DNA from: Deltaproteobacteria bacterium
GTDB lineage: Bacteria; Myxococcota; JADLHZ01
DNA: 64,000 nt
Reading direction: 5' to 3'
NCBI GenBank assembly: GCA_020848545.1
Contig: JADLHZ010000044.1
Span: forward strand, 62,001-126,000
The notes beneath the pieces were generated by a model that was not told where the DNA came from, made no database searches, and saw only the letters and a list, made by a program, of their open reading frames with translations. Position 1 is the stretch's first letter, and each line of letters opens with the position of its first letter. The position numbers were made by a program, and so were the translations under genes. Shown one piece after another: positions 42,121-51,927 of the stretch.

Positions 42121-45100
42121 TCATTCTTCCAAGCAGTAGAGACGCAGGGTCACTTCGGTGCAGGTGGACGCGCCGCTGTCGGTGAACGTCCCGTCAGTGG
42201 CGCGGTAGTCGCCCGATTGGCCCATCTCGGGCGACAGGTTGTAGGTCCAATCGAAGCAGTTGCTCGGCGTGGTCGCCTCGGTGCCGTCTGGCAGCGTACC
42301 GGTCCAGACGCTCGTGTAATCCGAAACCGTGAGGCCGGCAGCGTTGCGGTCGATCGCGTGCTCGAGCGGCATCAACGCCGTTTGCGAGAACATCGCCGCG
42401 TTCGGCACGACGCGCGGCCCAAGACCGCCGGTACTGTTCGGCAGGTGGTACGGGTTTGGCGACGTGAACACGGACACCGCATTGATAGAGTCGGTCGACA
42501 GCCAGGGCTTGAAGTTTCCAGTCAGGCCGCCCTTCTCGAGATTACAGAATGCCTCGGCCGCCACGTAGCCATCCGGCGGAGCCACCGCCGGCATCGGGTA
42601 GAAGGCCTGCGTCAAGAACACGCGTTTGGCCGTTCCCGACGAACAAGTGACGTTGACGTTCGTCACGCTCATCATGCCCATCGTGCCGCTTTCGTTGACG
42701 ACGAAGCAGTACTTGCCGGGCGGTGAGGCGATGATTTGCACGGCATACGGCGTCCCGTTCGTCAGGCTTCCGGTGAGCGCGTAGGAACCGTCGGCGTTGA
42801 AGACTTGGTCCGCCAGCGCGTTGAGCTTCAGCGTCACGGTCTCGCCCCCACCGAGGCCCGTGATGGTGCCGCCGACCGTCGACCCGCCACCACCGCTGTC
42901 GTAGCAAGAGATGAAGATGTCACTTACGTCTGTCGTGAGCATGTCGCCCGTACCGTCGCCATTCTCTCCGCCCGAGATGTCGCAGGTCTCTTCACCGTCC
43001 GGCGGATCGAACACCGTCACGGCGTACGGGAGACCCTCGCCGACCGGAGTCGGGAACGTGAACAGGTCCCAGCCGGGTCCGCTCAGTGGATCGAGCGTGA
43101 TGTCGTCGCCGCCGTTGTTGCGCAGCGTGATCGTCGCAGTTCCGAGGTAGATCACGCTGCCGCCGACGGTGTGCACGCTGTTGCTCGTGCAGGTGACGGT
43201 GATGTCGCTGACCGCAGACACGCCGAGGATCTTGGTTCCGTTGGTGACGTGGCAGGTCTGGCCGGCGGGCGCCTTGAACACCGTCACGTCGTAGAGCGCG
43301 CCCTCGGCCACTTCCGTGGCGAAGGTGAACGATCCATTGGTGCCGACGACGAGATCGTCGCCGCCCGAATTGCGCAGCGTCACGGCGCCACCGGCACCCG
43401 AGAGCGTACCGCCGATCGGATGCGTCACGACGTTGGCGCAAGTGACGTTGACGTTGTTGACGTTCGCGCCCACGATCCAGCCGTAGCTGTTGGCGACCGT
43501 GCAGCGTTGTCCCGACGGCTGCGTCACCACGTACAGCCAGTAGGGCGCAAAGAGCGGCAGGTCGCTCGCAAGTTGATAGGTCCCGTCGGCGTGAGTCACT
43601 TGCTGTCCATCCCAGAAGTTTCTGAGAGTGACGTTGCCCGATGCGCCGGCGATGGTGCCGCCCAGCTGATGGTACGAGGCCGGGCTACAGCTGATGAAGA
43701 CCTCGCCAGCCGACGCCGCCGACGCCGTGCCGCGGCCGTTGCCTCGGCTGCCGCCGAGGACGTCGCAGCGTTGACCGAGCGGCGGGAAGGCCACGGTGAC
43801 CTCGTAGTCCGTGCCGTCGGGGAGGGCGGTGGCGAACGTGAACTCCGAATTCGCGGGGACCGAAAGCGTGTCGCCGCCGTTATTGAAGAGAAACACGGTA
43901 CCGGCGGGGCTTTCGAATCGCCCGCCGATGGTCCGCAGTGGAACCGTCGTACAGGTGACGACGACGCCGCTGTAATCCGCGCCTGGCATCACCCCGGCGC
44001 CGCCGCTCGTGACCACACAACGTTGGTTCGCTGGCGAGGCAACGACGCTGACGTCATAGCTCGCACCGGCGACGAGCTTGCGACTGAACGCGAAGCTGCC
44101 GTTTGGGGTCGAGACTTCGTCGCCGCGGTTGGCGAGGATGACAGCGCCGGTCGCCCCGGAAACCGTGCCTCTGACCGTGTAGGCCGGCGTGGCGCTACAA
44201 GTCACCGCCACATCGACGTTCGCACCGCCTACCGTGCCATTCGCCGGCGCTACCGAGCAGGTGTACCCCTCCGGATGACGGTGGACGCTGACGGCGTAGT
44301 TTTCGCCTTCGTACACGGTCGAGCCGAAGGTGAACAACGCGCCGGGCTGCACCGGAAGCTCTTCGCGTTGATCGCGGAAGACGAGTGCCAACACAGCGGG
44401 GCTCGTCGGTGTCGCGCTCATCGTGCCACCGACCGTTCGCGGCGCCGCGGGGCCGCAGTTGACGGCGACGACGACGGGCGTCAGCCCGACCGTGCCCTGC
44501 GGCATCGGCACCGTGCACGCAATGCCAACGCGCGTGGCCACGACCTTCACGGCGTACGGGTCGCCCACGTTGAAGCGGCCCGGCAGAGTTGCGGGACCAT
44601 TGGCGTTACGAGGCAGGATGCCTTGTCCGGCGTCGAGCGCGACGTAATCGCCGGCGCCGAGACCGCTGACGTTCGCAGCAATCGTGAACTGCTTCGGCTT
44701 GCAGCGAACGATCACGCCGCCGCCGTCGGTTTGCCCCATGACGCCACCCGGCTTTTCGATGCCGCAGTCCTGCCCGGCCGGCCAGCTCGTCAACTCGACC
44801 TTGTAGGAATCGCCTTCGGGAATCTTCTGGGCGAAGGTGAACTCGCCGTTCTGCGTGAGCGTGAGCACATCGGCGCCGTTGTTCGTCAACACGACCTGCC
44901 CGTTGGCGCCGAAGAGCTCGCCGGTCACCGAGTGCGAGGGCACCCGCCAGCAGCGAACCTCGACTCCGCCAACGTCCGACGTGCCGATCGAACCGACGTT
45001 GCGGGACGGCTCGCAGCGCTGGTCGCTCGGCTTGCCGAAGACCGTCACGCGGTAGCCGAGCCCTTCGGCGATCTTGGTCGCAAAGGTGAACGCCATGTCG

Positions 45101-48100
45101 CTGCCGGCGACCGGGTCAGCGACCGTCAGGTTGTCGCCGTCGTTGTTCTGAAGCACGATGTTGCCGGTCGGCGCCACGGCGAGCATGCCCGTCGCGCCCG
45201 AGAGCCCGACGACGCGCTTGAGCACGCCGCTCACCGAGTGCGTCGGCACGTCGACGCAGGTGACGGACACGTTGGTGACGTCGGCGGCGGCGATCGTGCC
45301 GGTGTTCGTGGTCGGCGTGCAGAATTGGCCGGCCGGGTGGGTGTGCACCGTGACCGCGTAGCCGAGGCCGTTGCCGATGCGCTTGGTAAAGGTAAACGGG
45401 CCCGGCGCGGCGACCGTCAGCTCGTTCGTCAGGTTGTTCGACAAGACGACCGGGCCAGTGTTGCCGCTGAGCGTGCCTCTGACCTCGTAGGTGGGAACGT
45501 CGGTGCAGGTGACGTAAACGGTGACGTCCTCGGGCACGTTCGCGACCGTCCCCGAGGCCGGCGTGATCGTGCAAGTTTGGCCGTCGGGCGCCGATTGCAG
45601 GGTGACGCCCCAGTCGTCGCCGACCTTCAGGGAGGTCGGGAAGACGAAGTTGCCGTTCGTATTCACGTCGAGGATGTCCGAGTTGTAGTCGGCGTAACGC
45701 CGTACGAGGCTACCCGAACAGCCGTTCGTCACGTATTGATAGAAGTTGTGCAGGCCATTCGGTGACGAGCGAACGGTGACTTTGCCAGTCGCGCCGGAGA
45801 GCACGCCGCGAATCTTGCGATTGCTCGCGTCGACGCAGCCGACGTCGACCTCGATCCCGTAGAGGCCGGGCGCCGGGTCGAGCACCCCGCTGTATTGCCC
45901 GGGGAAGGTGCACTTGCGGTTGCTCGACGACGCCAGGATCTTGAGCTCGTAGTTGGTGTTTCGGGGCAACGTCGTGACGAGTGGAAAGGTAAGGCCCCCG
46001 CTGTCGCGACTGAACTGGACCGGCTCGCCCGCGTTTTGGACGTCCGCGATCCGAACCCAGGGCTGCTCTTGCCGGATCGGCGCGTTCCCCAGCCCGCTAA
46101 TCTTGGCAAAGATGAGATAGCGTTTCTGCGCGCACTTCACCTCGACGTCGGTGACGGCATTCGTCATCTGCCCGCCGCCTCGGATGACGTCACAGGTGTG
46201 CTCGTCTGGATCTTGCGCGGTCGTGACCGAGTACCAATCGCCGAGGTTGACGGTGGTGCCGAAGGTGAACGGGCCGTTGCCCAAGGTCATGCGACCGCCG
46301 CCGTTGAGCTCGATCTGAACGGTGCCCGTGGCGAGTCCGCTGATCGTGCCGCCGACCGACAGCGGCTTCGAGCAAGTGATCGTCACGTTGACGACCGCGC
46401 TCTGCGGTGCCGTTCCGGCGCCGCCGCTGACGGTGCAAACGACGCCTGCAGCCGTGTTCGTGGCTGCGACGTTATAGGGCGAGCCCGCAGGGATCACGCC
46501 GAAGTCGAAGCTGCCGTCGCCCATCGTCTTCGGGTTGCTGCCGTTGTTCGTGACGGTGACCGTGCCGAGCATCGGGCCGTCGAGGCCGGTGACGGTGCCG
46601 TGGACGTAGGCGCCTTTTGGCTGGCAGTCGACGGTGATGTTCCCGACGTTGCCAAGCCCGACTTCGCCCCGGGGATTCGTCACACTGCAGGCGAGCTGCG
46701 TCGAGGCCTGCTTCACGCTCACCTCGTACGTCGCGCCTTGCGCGATGCCGATCGGGAAGATGATGCGCCCCGGCTGAGTCATCGAGATGTCGTCGGCGCC
46801 GTAGTTCCAGCCGACCGAGCCCACCGGAGTCGTCTTCCACGTATTTGTGAGGGTCACGCCTTCGAGCAAGACACCCGTGAGATTTCCGGCGACCTCGCGA
46901 GCTGGCCGACAGCGGAACGGGATGACAGGGGCACCGGCGATGGCAGGATTGGTGAGATACGCCGCGCCAAAACCGCCCATGTAGCCGTTGAAGACGCCGC
47001 ACGCCAAGCCACCGGGCGCTTGCGGCACGAACTTGATGCCGAAGAAGCTGCCCGCACCGAGCACGGGCTTGGCGTAGGTGCCGCCCGGGCCCGACACCGG
47101 CTGGAAGGTCCCCGGCAGGAACATGCCACCGAAGCGGGTGACGAGGTTCGTGTAGTCCTTCTGTGAAGCGTCGGGGTAGGTGTACGTTTTCTGCGAAACG
47201 GTTTCGACGAACTGCACCGTCTCTGGCGCGCCCGAGGCGAAGCCGTTGGCGATCATCGCATCGCTAATTTGCTGCGCCGTCGGATAGCTCGTGGTGTCGG
47301 TCACGAAACCGCTGGCGTTGACGCGATTGCCTTCAGGGCTCAGCGACCACGGGACGAGCGCGACCGCCACCTTGTCGGAGCAGGTGCCGCCGACGCAATC
47401 ACCGTTGGCGCAGTCGTTGGCGCTCGAGCACCGCCTCCCAGCGCCGCACGCGCCGGCGCAGTACAAGCCGCAGCTCTTCGTGTTCGAGGACGACCGGTCG
47501 CCGAGGCAGACGCCGCCGCAGTCGGCGTCGACTTCGTCCTGGTTTCTAATCTTGTCGCTGCACGTCGGCGGCACAAAGACGCACACGCCGCTGATGCAGT
47601 CATTGAACGTGGCGCAGTCTTGGTTGACGCTGCACTTGCTGCCCGTTCGGCAGGGCGTGCAATTCGGCGCCGTACCGCAATCGAGATCGGCTTCGCCCGG
47701 ATCGAGCCGCCGGTTCTCGCAGCTGTGGCGAACGCAGTTCGTGCCGTTCGAGACGCCGCTCGCGCAGTAGCGATCCTGCTTGCAGAGATCGCCGACCTCG
47801 CACTTGTTCGAGCAGGTGCCGCCGCAATCTGTCGCGCATTCGCCCTCGTCTTTACGGCCATTGCTGCAGCTGTCGGCGACGCAAACATTGTTGGTCTCGT
47901 GGCAAGCACCGCTCTCGCAATCGGCGTCCTCGCCGCAGTTTTCGCCGAGCGCGCAACCGGCGCAGCCGCCGCCGCAGTCGAGCGCGGTCTCGAGACCGTC
48001 ACGTACTTTATTGCCGCAGGTGGTGTTCGTGCAGACGTCGTCGACGCAGGTGAGGCCGGCGCCGCAGTCGGTGTTCTTGGCGCAGGCTTGCCCGAACTTA

Positions 48101-49857
48101 CACGTCGCGCAGGCACCGCCGCCACAGTCGACGTCGGTCTCCGGCGGTTTTTGCTCGTCGTCGAGCTCTTTGTTCGTACAAGTCGGCGCGCAGTAGCCGA
48201 GGCCCTTCGTCGTGAACTTGTTTTCGTACAAGACCTTCTTGGCAAGCGAGATGTTGCGCTCGCCGAAGTCCTTGGTTTCAGAGATGACGGGCAGCTTGAA
48301 GGTGCCGCCGACCTGCAGCTCGAGCTCCGCGCCCGCTTCGAGCTCGACGTCGGCGTCGACGACGCGCGAGTTCGACGCGCAGCGCGTTTCGTAGCTGGCG
48401 TTGGCGTAGAGCGAACCGTAGAGACCCGCGTAGACACCGACAAAATCGTACAAGCGAACGTTGACGCGCGGGATCATGCCGCAGCGAGCCGCCGCCTTGG
48501 CGGACGACTGAACCTCGAACTTCTTCTCGTTCTTCTCGACGGTGTGCTCCTTCTCGAGAACGAAGCCCTGATCAAGGTCGAAGTAGGCTCCGCCCTCGAA
48601 CTTGTCGATGCGGTCGATCGAGAAGGTCGCTTCGAGCGAGCCTTGCGCCGTGAGCTCGCAGATGAGGTCGACCTGTTGTTGCACGGTGATCGTGACCGGG
48701 ATGCGCCCCTTGGGAATCGGGATGTAGAACGTGATCTTGTAGGGTTTTTCCTGGGTCCAGACGTTCTTCTTTGCGATCGGCGTCGTCACCCGGAATTTTT
48801 CATCGCCGAGCAACGAAACGCCTTTTTCCGCCAGGAATTCTTGGGCGAACTCGATGTCGTTTTCGAGGCGCTCCTTGACCTTGTCGGCGTTCATCTTGGT
48901 GGTGCCGTTGTCGACGATGCCCGAGATTTCGGCTTCGAAAGCGGCCTTCATGGTGATCTGCTCGATCATCTTTGCGCTGAGCTGCACGCCGACGCGGGTC
49001 TTGCCCTCGTAGTTGATCTGCAGGACGAGGCGCACGCCCGGGTTGACTTCCATGTAGTACTCGATGGTCGCGCCGCCGTTGAGCGTGAGCTCCATCCGCC
49101 CGTTGGCCACTTCCTTCTTGTACTCCTTCATCTTGATCAGCGAGGTTTCGGGCTGGCGGATCCAGAACGTGAAGCCGCCGCCTGCCGACTGGTTGACGGT
49201 CGGCAGCAGCGCCTTCAGCACGGCTTTTCCGGCCTTGAGCGCCGCTTGCGCGACGTCGCTGATCGCATCGACGACCGTGGTAATGCCATCTTTGATGGTG
49301 CCAAACGGATCATCCCAAAAGTCACGCGCGGGACCTCCCTCTCCCCCCGCGTTGACGGTCAGCACTGGCAGCTTCGAGACGGGAGGTGTCGGCTTGGCGT
49401 GGTAGTTGTCATCCACCCACTTCGGGTCGAGCCCGCCGAGGTCGACTTCTTCGCGCTCGGCATTGTCGAGGCGCATCCCGAGCTCGCCGGCGGCGAACAT
49501 GTCCTCGAGGCCGACGGGCTCGGTCTTGACGATGACGAGGCCACCCTTCTCCTCGACGCTGACGACCTTGCGGGCGAAGCCGAGCGGGTTCGTCGACGTG
49601 CCGCCGCCCGAGACGACGATTCGGCCGGGGCTCCAGGTGAGGACTTCGTTGGCGCTGGCGGCGGGGAACTCGAGGCTGTTTTCCCGGACGACGGCCGCGT
49701 TAGTCGTCTCGTCGGTGACCCCCTCGACGCCCTCTTTGACCTGCAGCGTGTTGACGTCCGGTGGAAAGTTCGGTTCGAAGTCTGCGACGCTGTCGACGGT
49801 TGCGGGGCGACAAGTGCAGAGAATGACCAAAAACAGGCATCTGACCAACCGCTTCAT
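42121..49857 (-). CDS. 2578-residue repeat lipoprotein: cysteine-rich repeats, beta repeats and DUF1554-like end
   Basis: ATG 49857 has GGAGG 9 bases upstream. A short signal ends in cysteines (MKRLVRCLFLVILCTC), consistent with lipoprotein export. Residues about 20-540 are a beta-rich region (VTWSPGRIVVSGG, ELTLNGGATIEYYMEVNPG). About 555-830 carries six or so cysteine-rich units of the 'C.n...DG.ETD.DCGG.C..C..G..C....DC' type seen in myxobacterial surface proteins. From about 985 to 2405 there are about 15 beta repeats (HSVGGTLSG..G.V.L.NNGGD.L.V...G.FTF...). The C-terminal 170 residues (RVFLTQAFYP...GGLTGNFKPWLS..., SNCFDWTYN, CTEVTLRLYCLE) match a DUF1554-like domain. Likely a long surface adhesin; ligand unknown. 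Confidence 0.88.
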   Translation of the reverse strand: MKRLVRCLFLVILCTCRPATVDSVADFEPNFPPDVNTLQVKEGVEGVTDETTNAAVVRENSLEFPAASANEVLTWSPGRIVVSGGGTSTNPLGFARKVVSVEEKGGLVIVKTEPVGLEDMFAAGELGMRLDNAEREEVDLGGLDPKWVDDNYHAKPTPPVSKLPVLTVNAGGEGGPARDFWDDPFGTIKDGITTVVDAISDVAQAALKAGKAVLKALLPTVNQSAGGGFTFWIRQPETSLIKMKEYKKEVANGRMELTLNGGATIEYYMEVNPGVRLVLQINYEGKTRVGVQLSAKMIEQITMKAAFEAEISGIVDNGTTKMNADKVKERLENDIEFAQEFLAEKGVSLLGDEKFRVTTPIAKKNVWTQEKPYKITFYIPIPKGRIPVTITVQQQVDLICELTAQGSLEATFSIDRIDKFEGGAYFDLDQGFVLEKEHTVEKNEKKFEVQSSAKAAARCGMIPRVNVRLYDFVGVYAGLYGSLYANASYETRCASNSRVVDADVELEAGAELELQVGGTFKLPVISETKDFGERNISLAKKVLYENKFTTKGLGYCAPTCTNKELDDEQKPPETDVDCGGGACATCKFGQACAKNTDCGAGLTCVDDVCTNTTCGNKVRDGLETALDCGGGCAGCALGENCGEDADCESGACHETNNVCVADSCSNGRKDEGECATDCGGTCSNKCEVGDLCKQDRYCASGVSNGTNCVRHSCENRRLDPGEADLDCGTAPNCTPCRTGSKCSVNQDCATFNDCISGVCVFVPPTCSDKIRNQDEVDADCGGVCLGDRSSSNTKSCGLYCAGACGAGRRCSSANDCANGDCVGGTCSDKVAVALVPWSLSPEGNRVNASGFVTDTTSYPTAQQISDAMIANGFASGAPETVQFVETVSQKTYTYPDASQKDYTNLVTRFGGMFLPGTFQPVSGPGGTYAKPVLGAGSFFGIKFVPQAPGGLACGVFNGYMGGFGAAYLTNPAIAGAPVIPFRCRPAREVAGNLTGVLLEGVTLTNTWKTTPVGSVGWNYGADDISMTQPGRIIFPIGIAQGATYEVSVKQASTQLACSVTNPRGEVGLGNVGNITVDCQPKGAYVHGTVTGLDGPMLGTVTVTNNGSNPKTMGDGSFDFGVIPAGSPYNVAATNTAAGVVCTVSGGAGTAPQSAVVNVTITCSKPLSVGGTISGLATGTVQIELNGGGRMTLGNGPFTFGTTVNLGDWYSVTTAQDPDEHTCDVIRGGGQMTNAVTDVEVKCAQKRYLIFAKISGLGNAPIRQEQPWVRIADVQNAGEPVQFSRDSGGLTFPLVTTLPRNTNYELKILASSSNRKCTFPGQYSGVLDPAPGLYGIEVDVGCVDASNRKIRGVLSGATGKVTVRSSPNGLHNFYQYVTNGCSGSLVRRYADYNSDILDVNTNGNFVFPTSLKVGDDWGVTLQSAPDGQTCTITPASGTVANVPEDVTVYVTCTDVPTYEVRGTLSGNTGPVVLSNNLTNELTVAAPGPFTFTKRIGNGLGYAVTVHTHPAGQFCTPTTNTGTIAAADVTNVSVTCVDVPTHSVSGVLKRVVGLSGATGMLAVAPTGNIVLQNNDGDNLTVADPVAGSDMAFTFATKIAEGLGYRVTVFGKPSDQRCEPSRNVGSIGTSDVGGVEVRCWRVPSHSVTGELFGANGQVVLTNNGADVLTLTQNGEFTFAQKIPEGDSYKVELTSWPAGQDCGIEKPGGVMGQTDGGGVIVRCKPKQFTIAANVSGLGAGDYVALDAGQGILPRNANGPATLPGRFNVGDPYAVKVVATRVGIACTVPMPQGTVGLTPVVVAVNCGPAAPRTVGGTMSATPTSPAVLALVFRDQREELPVQPGALFTFGSTVYEGENYAVSVHRHPEGYTCSVAPANGTVGGANVDVAVTCSATPAYTVRGTVSGATGAVILANRGDEVSTPNGSFAFSRKLVAGASYDVSVVASPANQRCVVTSGGAGVMPGADYSGVVVTCTTVPLRTIGGRFESPAGTVFLFNNGGDTLSVPANSEFTFATALPDGTDYEVTVAFPPLGQRCDVLGGSRGNGRGTASAASAGEVFISCSPASYHQLGGTIAGASGNVTLRNFWDGQQVTHADGTYQLASDLPLFAPYWLYVVTQPSGQRCTVANSYGWIVGANVNNVNVTCANVVTHPIGGTLSGAGGAVTLRNSGGDDLVVGTNGSFTFATEVAEGALYDVTVFKAPAGQTCHVTNGTKILGVSAVSDITVTCTSNSVHTVGGSVIYLGTATITLRNNGGDDITLDPLSGPGWDLFTFPTPVGEGLPYAVTVFDPPDGEETCDISGGENGDGTGDMLTTDVSDIFISCYDSGGGGSTVGGTITGLGGGETVTLKLNALADQVFNADGSYALTGSLTNGTPYAVQIIASPPGKYCFVVNESGTMGMMSVTNVNVTCSSGTAKRVFLTQAFYPMPAVAPPDGYVAAEAFCNLEKGGLTGNFKPWLSTDSINAVSVFTSPNPYHLPNSTGGLGPRVVPNAAMFSQTALMPLEHAIDRNAAGLTVSDYTSVWTGTLPDGTEATTPSNCFDWTYNLSPEMGQSGDYRATDGTFTDSGASTCTEVTLRLYCLEE
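42645..46900 (-). repeat. About 15 tandem coding repeats of 80-105 residues in the giant lipoprotein
   Basis: Each unit has the pattern VGGTLSGxxGxVxLxNNGGDxLTV, xGSFTFATxVxEGxxYxVTV, xxPxGQxCxV, xGxVxxxDVxxVxVTC. The two conserved cysteines per unit, near positions 60 and 80, could form one disulfide. Units differ at 30-60% of positions, so there is little DNA-level identity to drive recombination. A more decayed unit precedes the array (GNLTGVLLEGVTLTN). This is a beta-sandwich stalk of a kind common in bacterial adhesins. Confidence 0.85.
47375..48195 (-). repeat. Cysteine-rich repeat cluster (about six units)
   Basis: Spans CAPTCTNKELDD to GGTCSDK. Units share 'CGNKVRDGLETALDCGGGC.GC..GENC..D.DC.SG.C', with about eight cysteines per 40 residues. 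This is the cysteine-rich repeat style frequent in Myxococcota exported proteins; I assign it by pattern only. Confidence 0.8.
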
Positions 49858-50078
49858 CGAGGGAGCCTCCAGGTTCGTTCGACAGGCTTACCCCGAAGCC
49901 GGAGGTCCGCAACTCAAACTCAAGCGCGCACGCGCGACGCAAGGACCGTCGCTGCGAGGCGCGGAAAATCGAATCACGCCGTCAGCGACGCGATCGCGCC
50001 CGTCCCTACTCGCGGACATGCCAGCTCTCACCGAGCGGAGGCTCGACGGCGGGGAGGCAAGTCGCTAGAGGCGGCCGC

Positions 50079-51464
50079 ATGCTAGAAGAAGCTCTGACCT
50101 ACCTCGCCTCGAACATGCCGGCGTTCCGGCGCTCGCTCGAAACCCTGTCTCGCATCCCATCGATCTCGGCCGCCGGTTACCCAGAAGCCGAGGTCACGCG
50201 CAGCGCCGAAGCCGTGGTCAAAGAGATGCTCGCGGCCGGGCTCACGCACGCCGAGGTGATCAAGCTCGACGGCGTGCATGCGTACGCCTACGGCGAGTGG
50301 CTTGGCGCCGGCCCGAAGGCGAAGACCGTTCTCTTATATGGTCACCACGACGTGCAGCCCGAAGGCCGCCCGGAGAAGTGGATCTCACCGCCCTTCGAGC
50401 CGACCGAGCGCAACGGGCGCTTGTACGGGCGCGGCACCGTCGACGACAAAGCCGGCGTCATGGTGCACGTCGCGGCGATCGCGGCGTTTCTGAAGGGGGC
50501 CGGCGGCTGCCCGGTGAACCTCAAGTTCTTGGTCGAGGGCGAAGAGGAGATCGGCAGCGACAATCTGCCGCGCTTCCTCGAGAAGTTCAAAGCGAAGGTG
50601 CAGGCCGACGTCGTCGTCCTCACCGACACTTCGAACTTCGACACCGGCATCCCGGCGCTCACCTATCAATTGCGCGGCATCGTCGCGGCCGACATCACCG
50701 TGAGCGCGCTCGATCACCCGGTGCACTCGGGCATGTGGGGCGGGCCGGTGGCCGATCCGGCGATGGCGCTCGCGAAGATCATCGCGCGGCTGACGCACGA
50801 CGACGGCAGCATCGCGATCCCGGGCTTGTATGACGACGTCGCGGTGCCGAGCGACAAGGTGCGCGCCAACATGCGCTCGCTCGCCTATGACGAGAAGCTC
50901 TTTCGCGAGCAGGCGGGCGTGCTCGACGGCGTGCGCTTGGTCGGCGAGAGCGGCTACTCGACTTACGAGAAGGTGTGGATCCGTCCGGCGCTCAGCGTGA
51001 ATGCGATCGAGGCATCGTCGATGGCGAAGGTGTCGAACCAGATCGTCGACGGCGCCCGCGCGCGGATCGGCATCCGCATCGTACCGAAGCAGGACCCCGA
51101 GCGCATCAGCCGCTTGCTCGTCGACGCGCTGCGCCGGGATCCGCCCTTTGGGTGCCGCGTGGAAGTCGAAGCGGCGCGCGGAACGCCGTGGTGGCAGACG
51201 AACCCGGAAGGGCCGGCGTTCGAAGCGGCGCTGCGCGCGATGGAGAAGGGTTATGGGCGCAAGGCCGCGCTCGTCGGCTGCGGCGGATCGATCGGCTTCG
51301 TGCAGCCGTTCACCGATGTGCTCGGCGGGGTGCCGGCGCTGCTCATCGGGCTCGAGGATCCGATCTGCAATGCGCACTCGGAGAACGAGAGCTTGCACTT
51401 AGAGGACTGGAAGAAAGCGATGGTGTCGGCGGTGCACTTGTACGCGGAGCTCGCGAAGGTGTGA
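50079..51464 (+). CDS. M20-family metallopeptidase (dipeptidase-like)
   Basis: 461 residues. Cytoplasmic di-zinc peptidase of family M20. Metal and catalytic residues are in place: GHHDVQPEG (His89, Asp91), GRGTVDDKAGV (bridging Asp122), EGEEEIGS (Glu155/Glu156), and the C-terminal His in PICNAHSENE. The dimerisation/lid domain sits in the middle (HSGMWGGPVADPAM, NAIEASSMAKVSNQI). The subtype resembles DapE/ArgE-related dipeptidases with the 'LDHPVHSGMWGG' loop. Start ATG 50079 follows AGAGGCGGCCGC. Substrate not determinable. A 57-base gap with a sigma-54-like element separates it from the next gene. Confidence 0.92.
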   Translation: MLEEALTYLASNMPAFRRSLETLSRIPSISAAGYPEAEVTRSAEAVVKEMLAAGLTHAEVIKLDGVHAYAYGEWLGAGPKAKTVLLYGHHDVQPEGRPEKWISPPFEPTERNGRLYGRGTVDDKAGVMVHVAAIAAFLKGAGGCPVNLKFLVEGEEEIGSDNLPRFLEKFKAKVQADVVVLTDTSNFDTGIPALTYQLRGIVAADITVSALDHPVHSGMWGGPVADPAMALAKIIARLTHDDGSIAIPGLYDDVAVPSDKVRANMRSLAYDEKLFREQAGVLDGVRLVGESGYSTYEKVWIRPALSVNAIEASSMAKVSNQIVDGARARIGIRIVPKQDPERISRLLVDALRRDPPFGCRVEVEAARGTPWWQTNPEGPAFEAALRAMEKGYGRKAALVGCGGSIGFVQPFTDVLGGVPALLIGLEDPICNAHSENESLHLEDWKKAMVSAVHLYAELAKV

Positions 51465-51472
51465 TTTTCGCT

Positions 51473-51488
51473 GGGCACCAGATTTGCG
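51473..51488 (+). promoter_or_regulatory. Sigma-54-like (-24/-12) promoter
   Basis: GGGCAC-N5-TTGC: GG at 51474-51475 and GC at 51486-51487 are exactly 12 bases apart, and the core matches TGGCAC-N5-TTGC at nine of ten informative positions (the first T is G). Transcription would start near 51499, 23 bases before the ATG of the OmpH-like gene at 51522. Sigma-54 promoters are abundant in Myxococcota. No enhancer site or activator gene is visible nearby. Confidence 0.5.
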
Positions 51489-51521
51489 TGTGCCTGAATT
51501 TCCGGCTAGCGAACACCCACG

Positions 51522-51902
51522 ATGAAAGTCGCGATCATCGACATCATTCGCGTCCTCGACCAAACGAAGCGGGGCCTCGCGGGCGCCAAGCAGCTCGAGG
51601 GATTGTTCAACGAGCAGCAGCGCGAGCTCGCCCCGCTCATTCAGCAGGTGAAGAACAAGCGCGACCCGAAGATCGAGAAGCAGCTCGAGACGCGCGCCAA
51701 GGAGCACGAGCAGGCCCGCGAGAAGATGCGCGTCGAGCTGCGTGAAGCGCTCTTGCAGCAAGCGCGCGCGGTCATGGACGAGGTTGCGAAGAAGCAGGGC
51801 GTCGATTTCGTGCTGGCGCGGCCGCAGGCGATGATGTGGGCGAAGCCCGAGCTCGACATCACCGACGCCGTGGTCGTCGCGCTCGACGCGTTACCCGCCT
51901 GA
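51522..51902 (+). CDS. OmpH/Skp-like coiled-coil protein without signal peptide
   Basis: 126 residues. The N-terminal strand MKVAIIDIIRVLDQTKRGLAGAKQLEGLF is the OmpH/Skp pattern ('iavvD..rvl..s..g....k.L'), followed by a long charged helix (QQRELAPLIQQVKNKRDPKIEKQLETRAKEHEQ...) and the closing segment AVMDEVAKKQGVDFVL. Genuine Skp chaperones are periplasmic, but there is no signal sequence here, so this one should act in the cytoplasm. It is probably transcribed from the sigma-54-like site upstream together with the RidA gene. Its role is unknown. Confidence 0.8.
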   Translation: MKVAIIDIIRVLDQTKRGLAGAKQLEGLFNEQQRELAPLIQQVKNKRDPKIEKQLETRAKEHEQAREKMRVELREALLQQARAVMDEVAKKQGVDFVLARPQAMMWAKPELDITDAVVVALDALPA

Positions 51903-51927
51903 TCCCAGCCAGAACAAGGAGCCTGTG

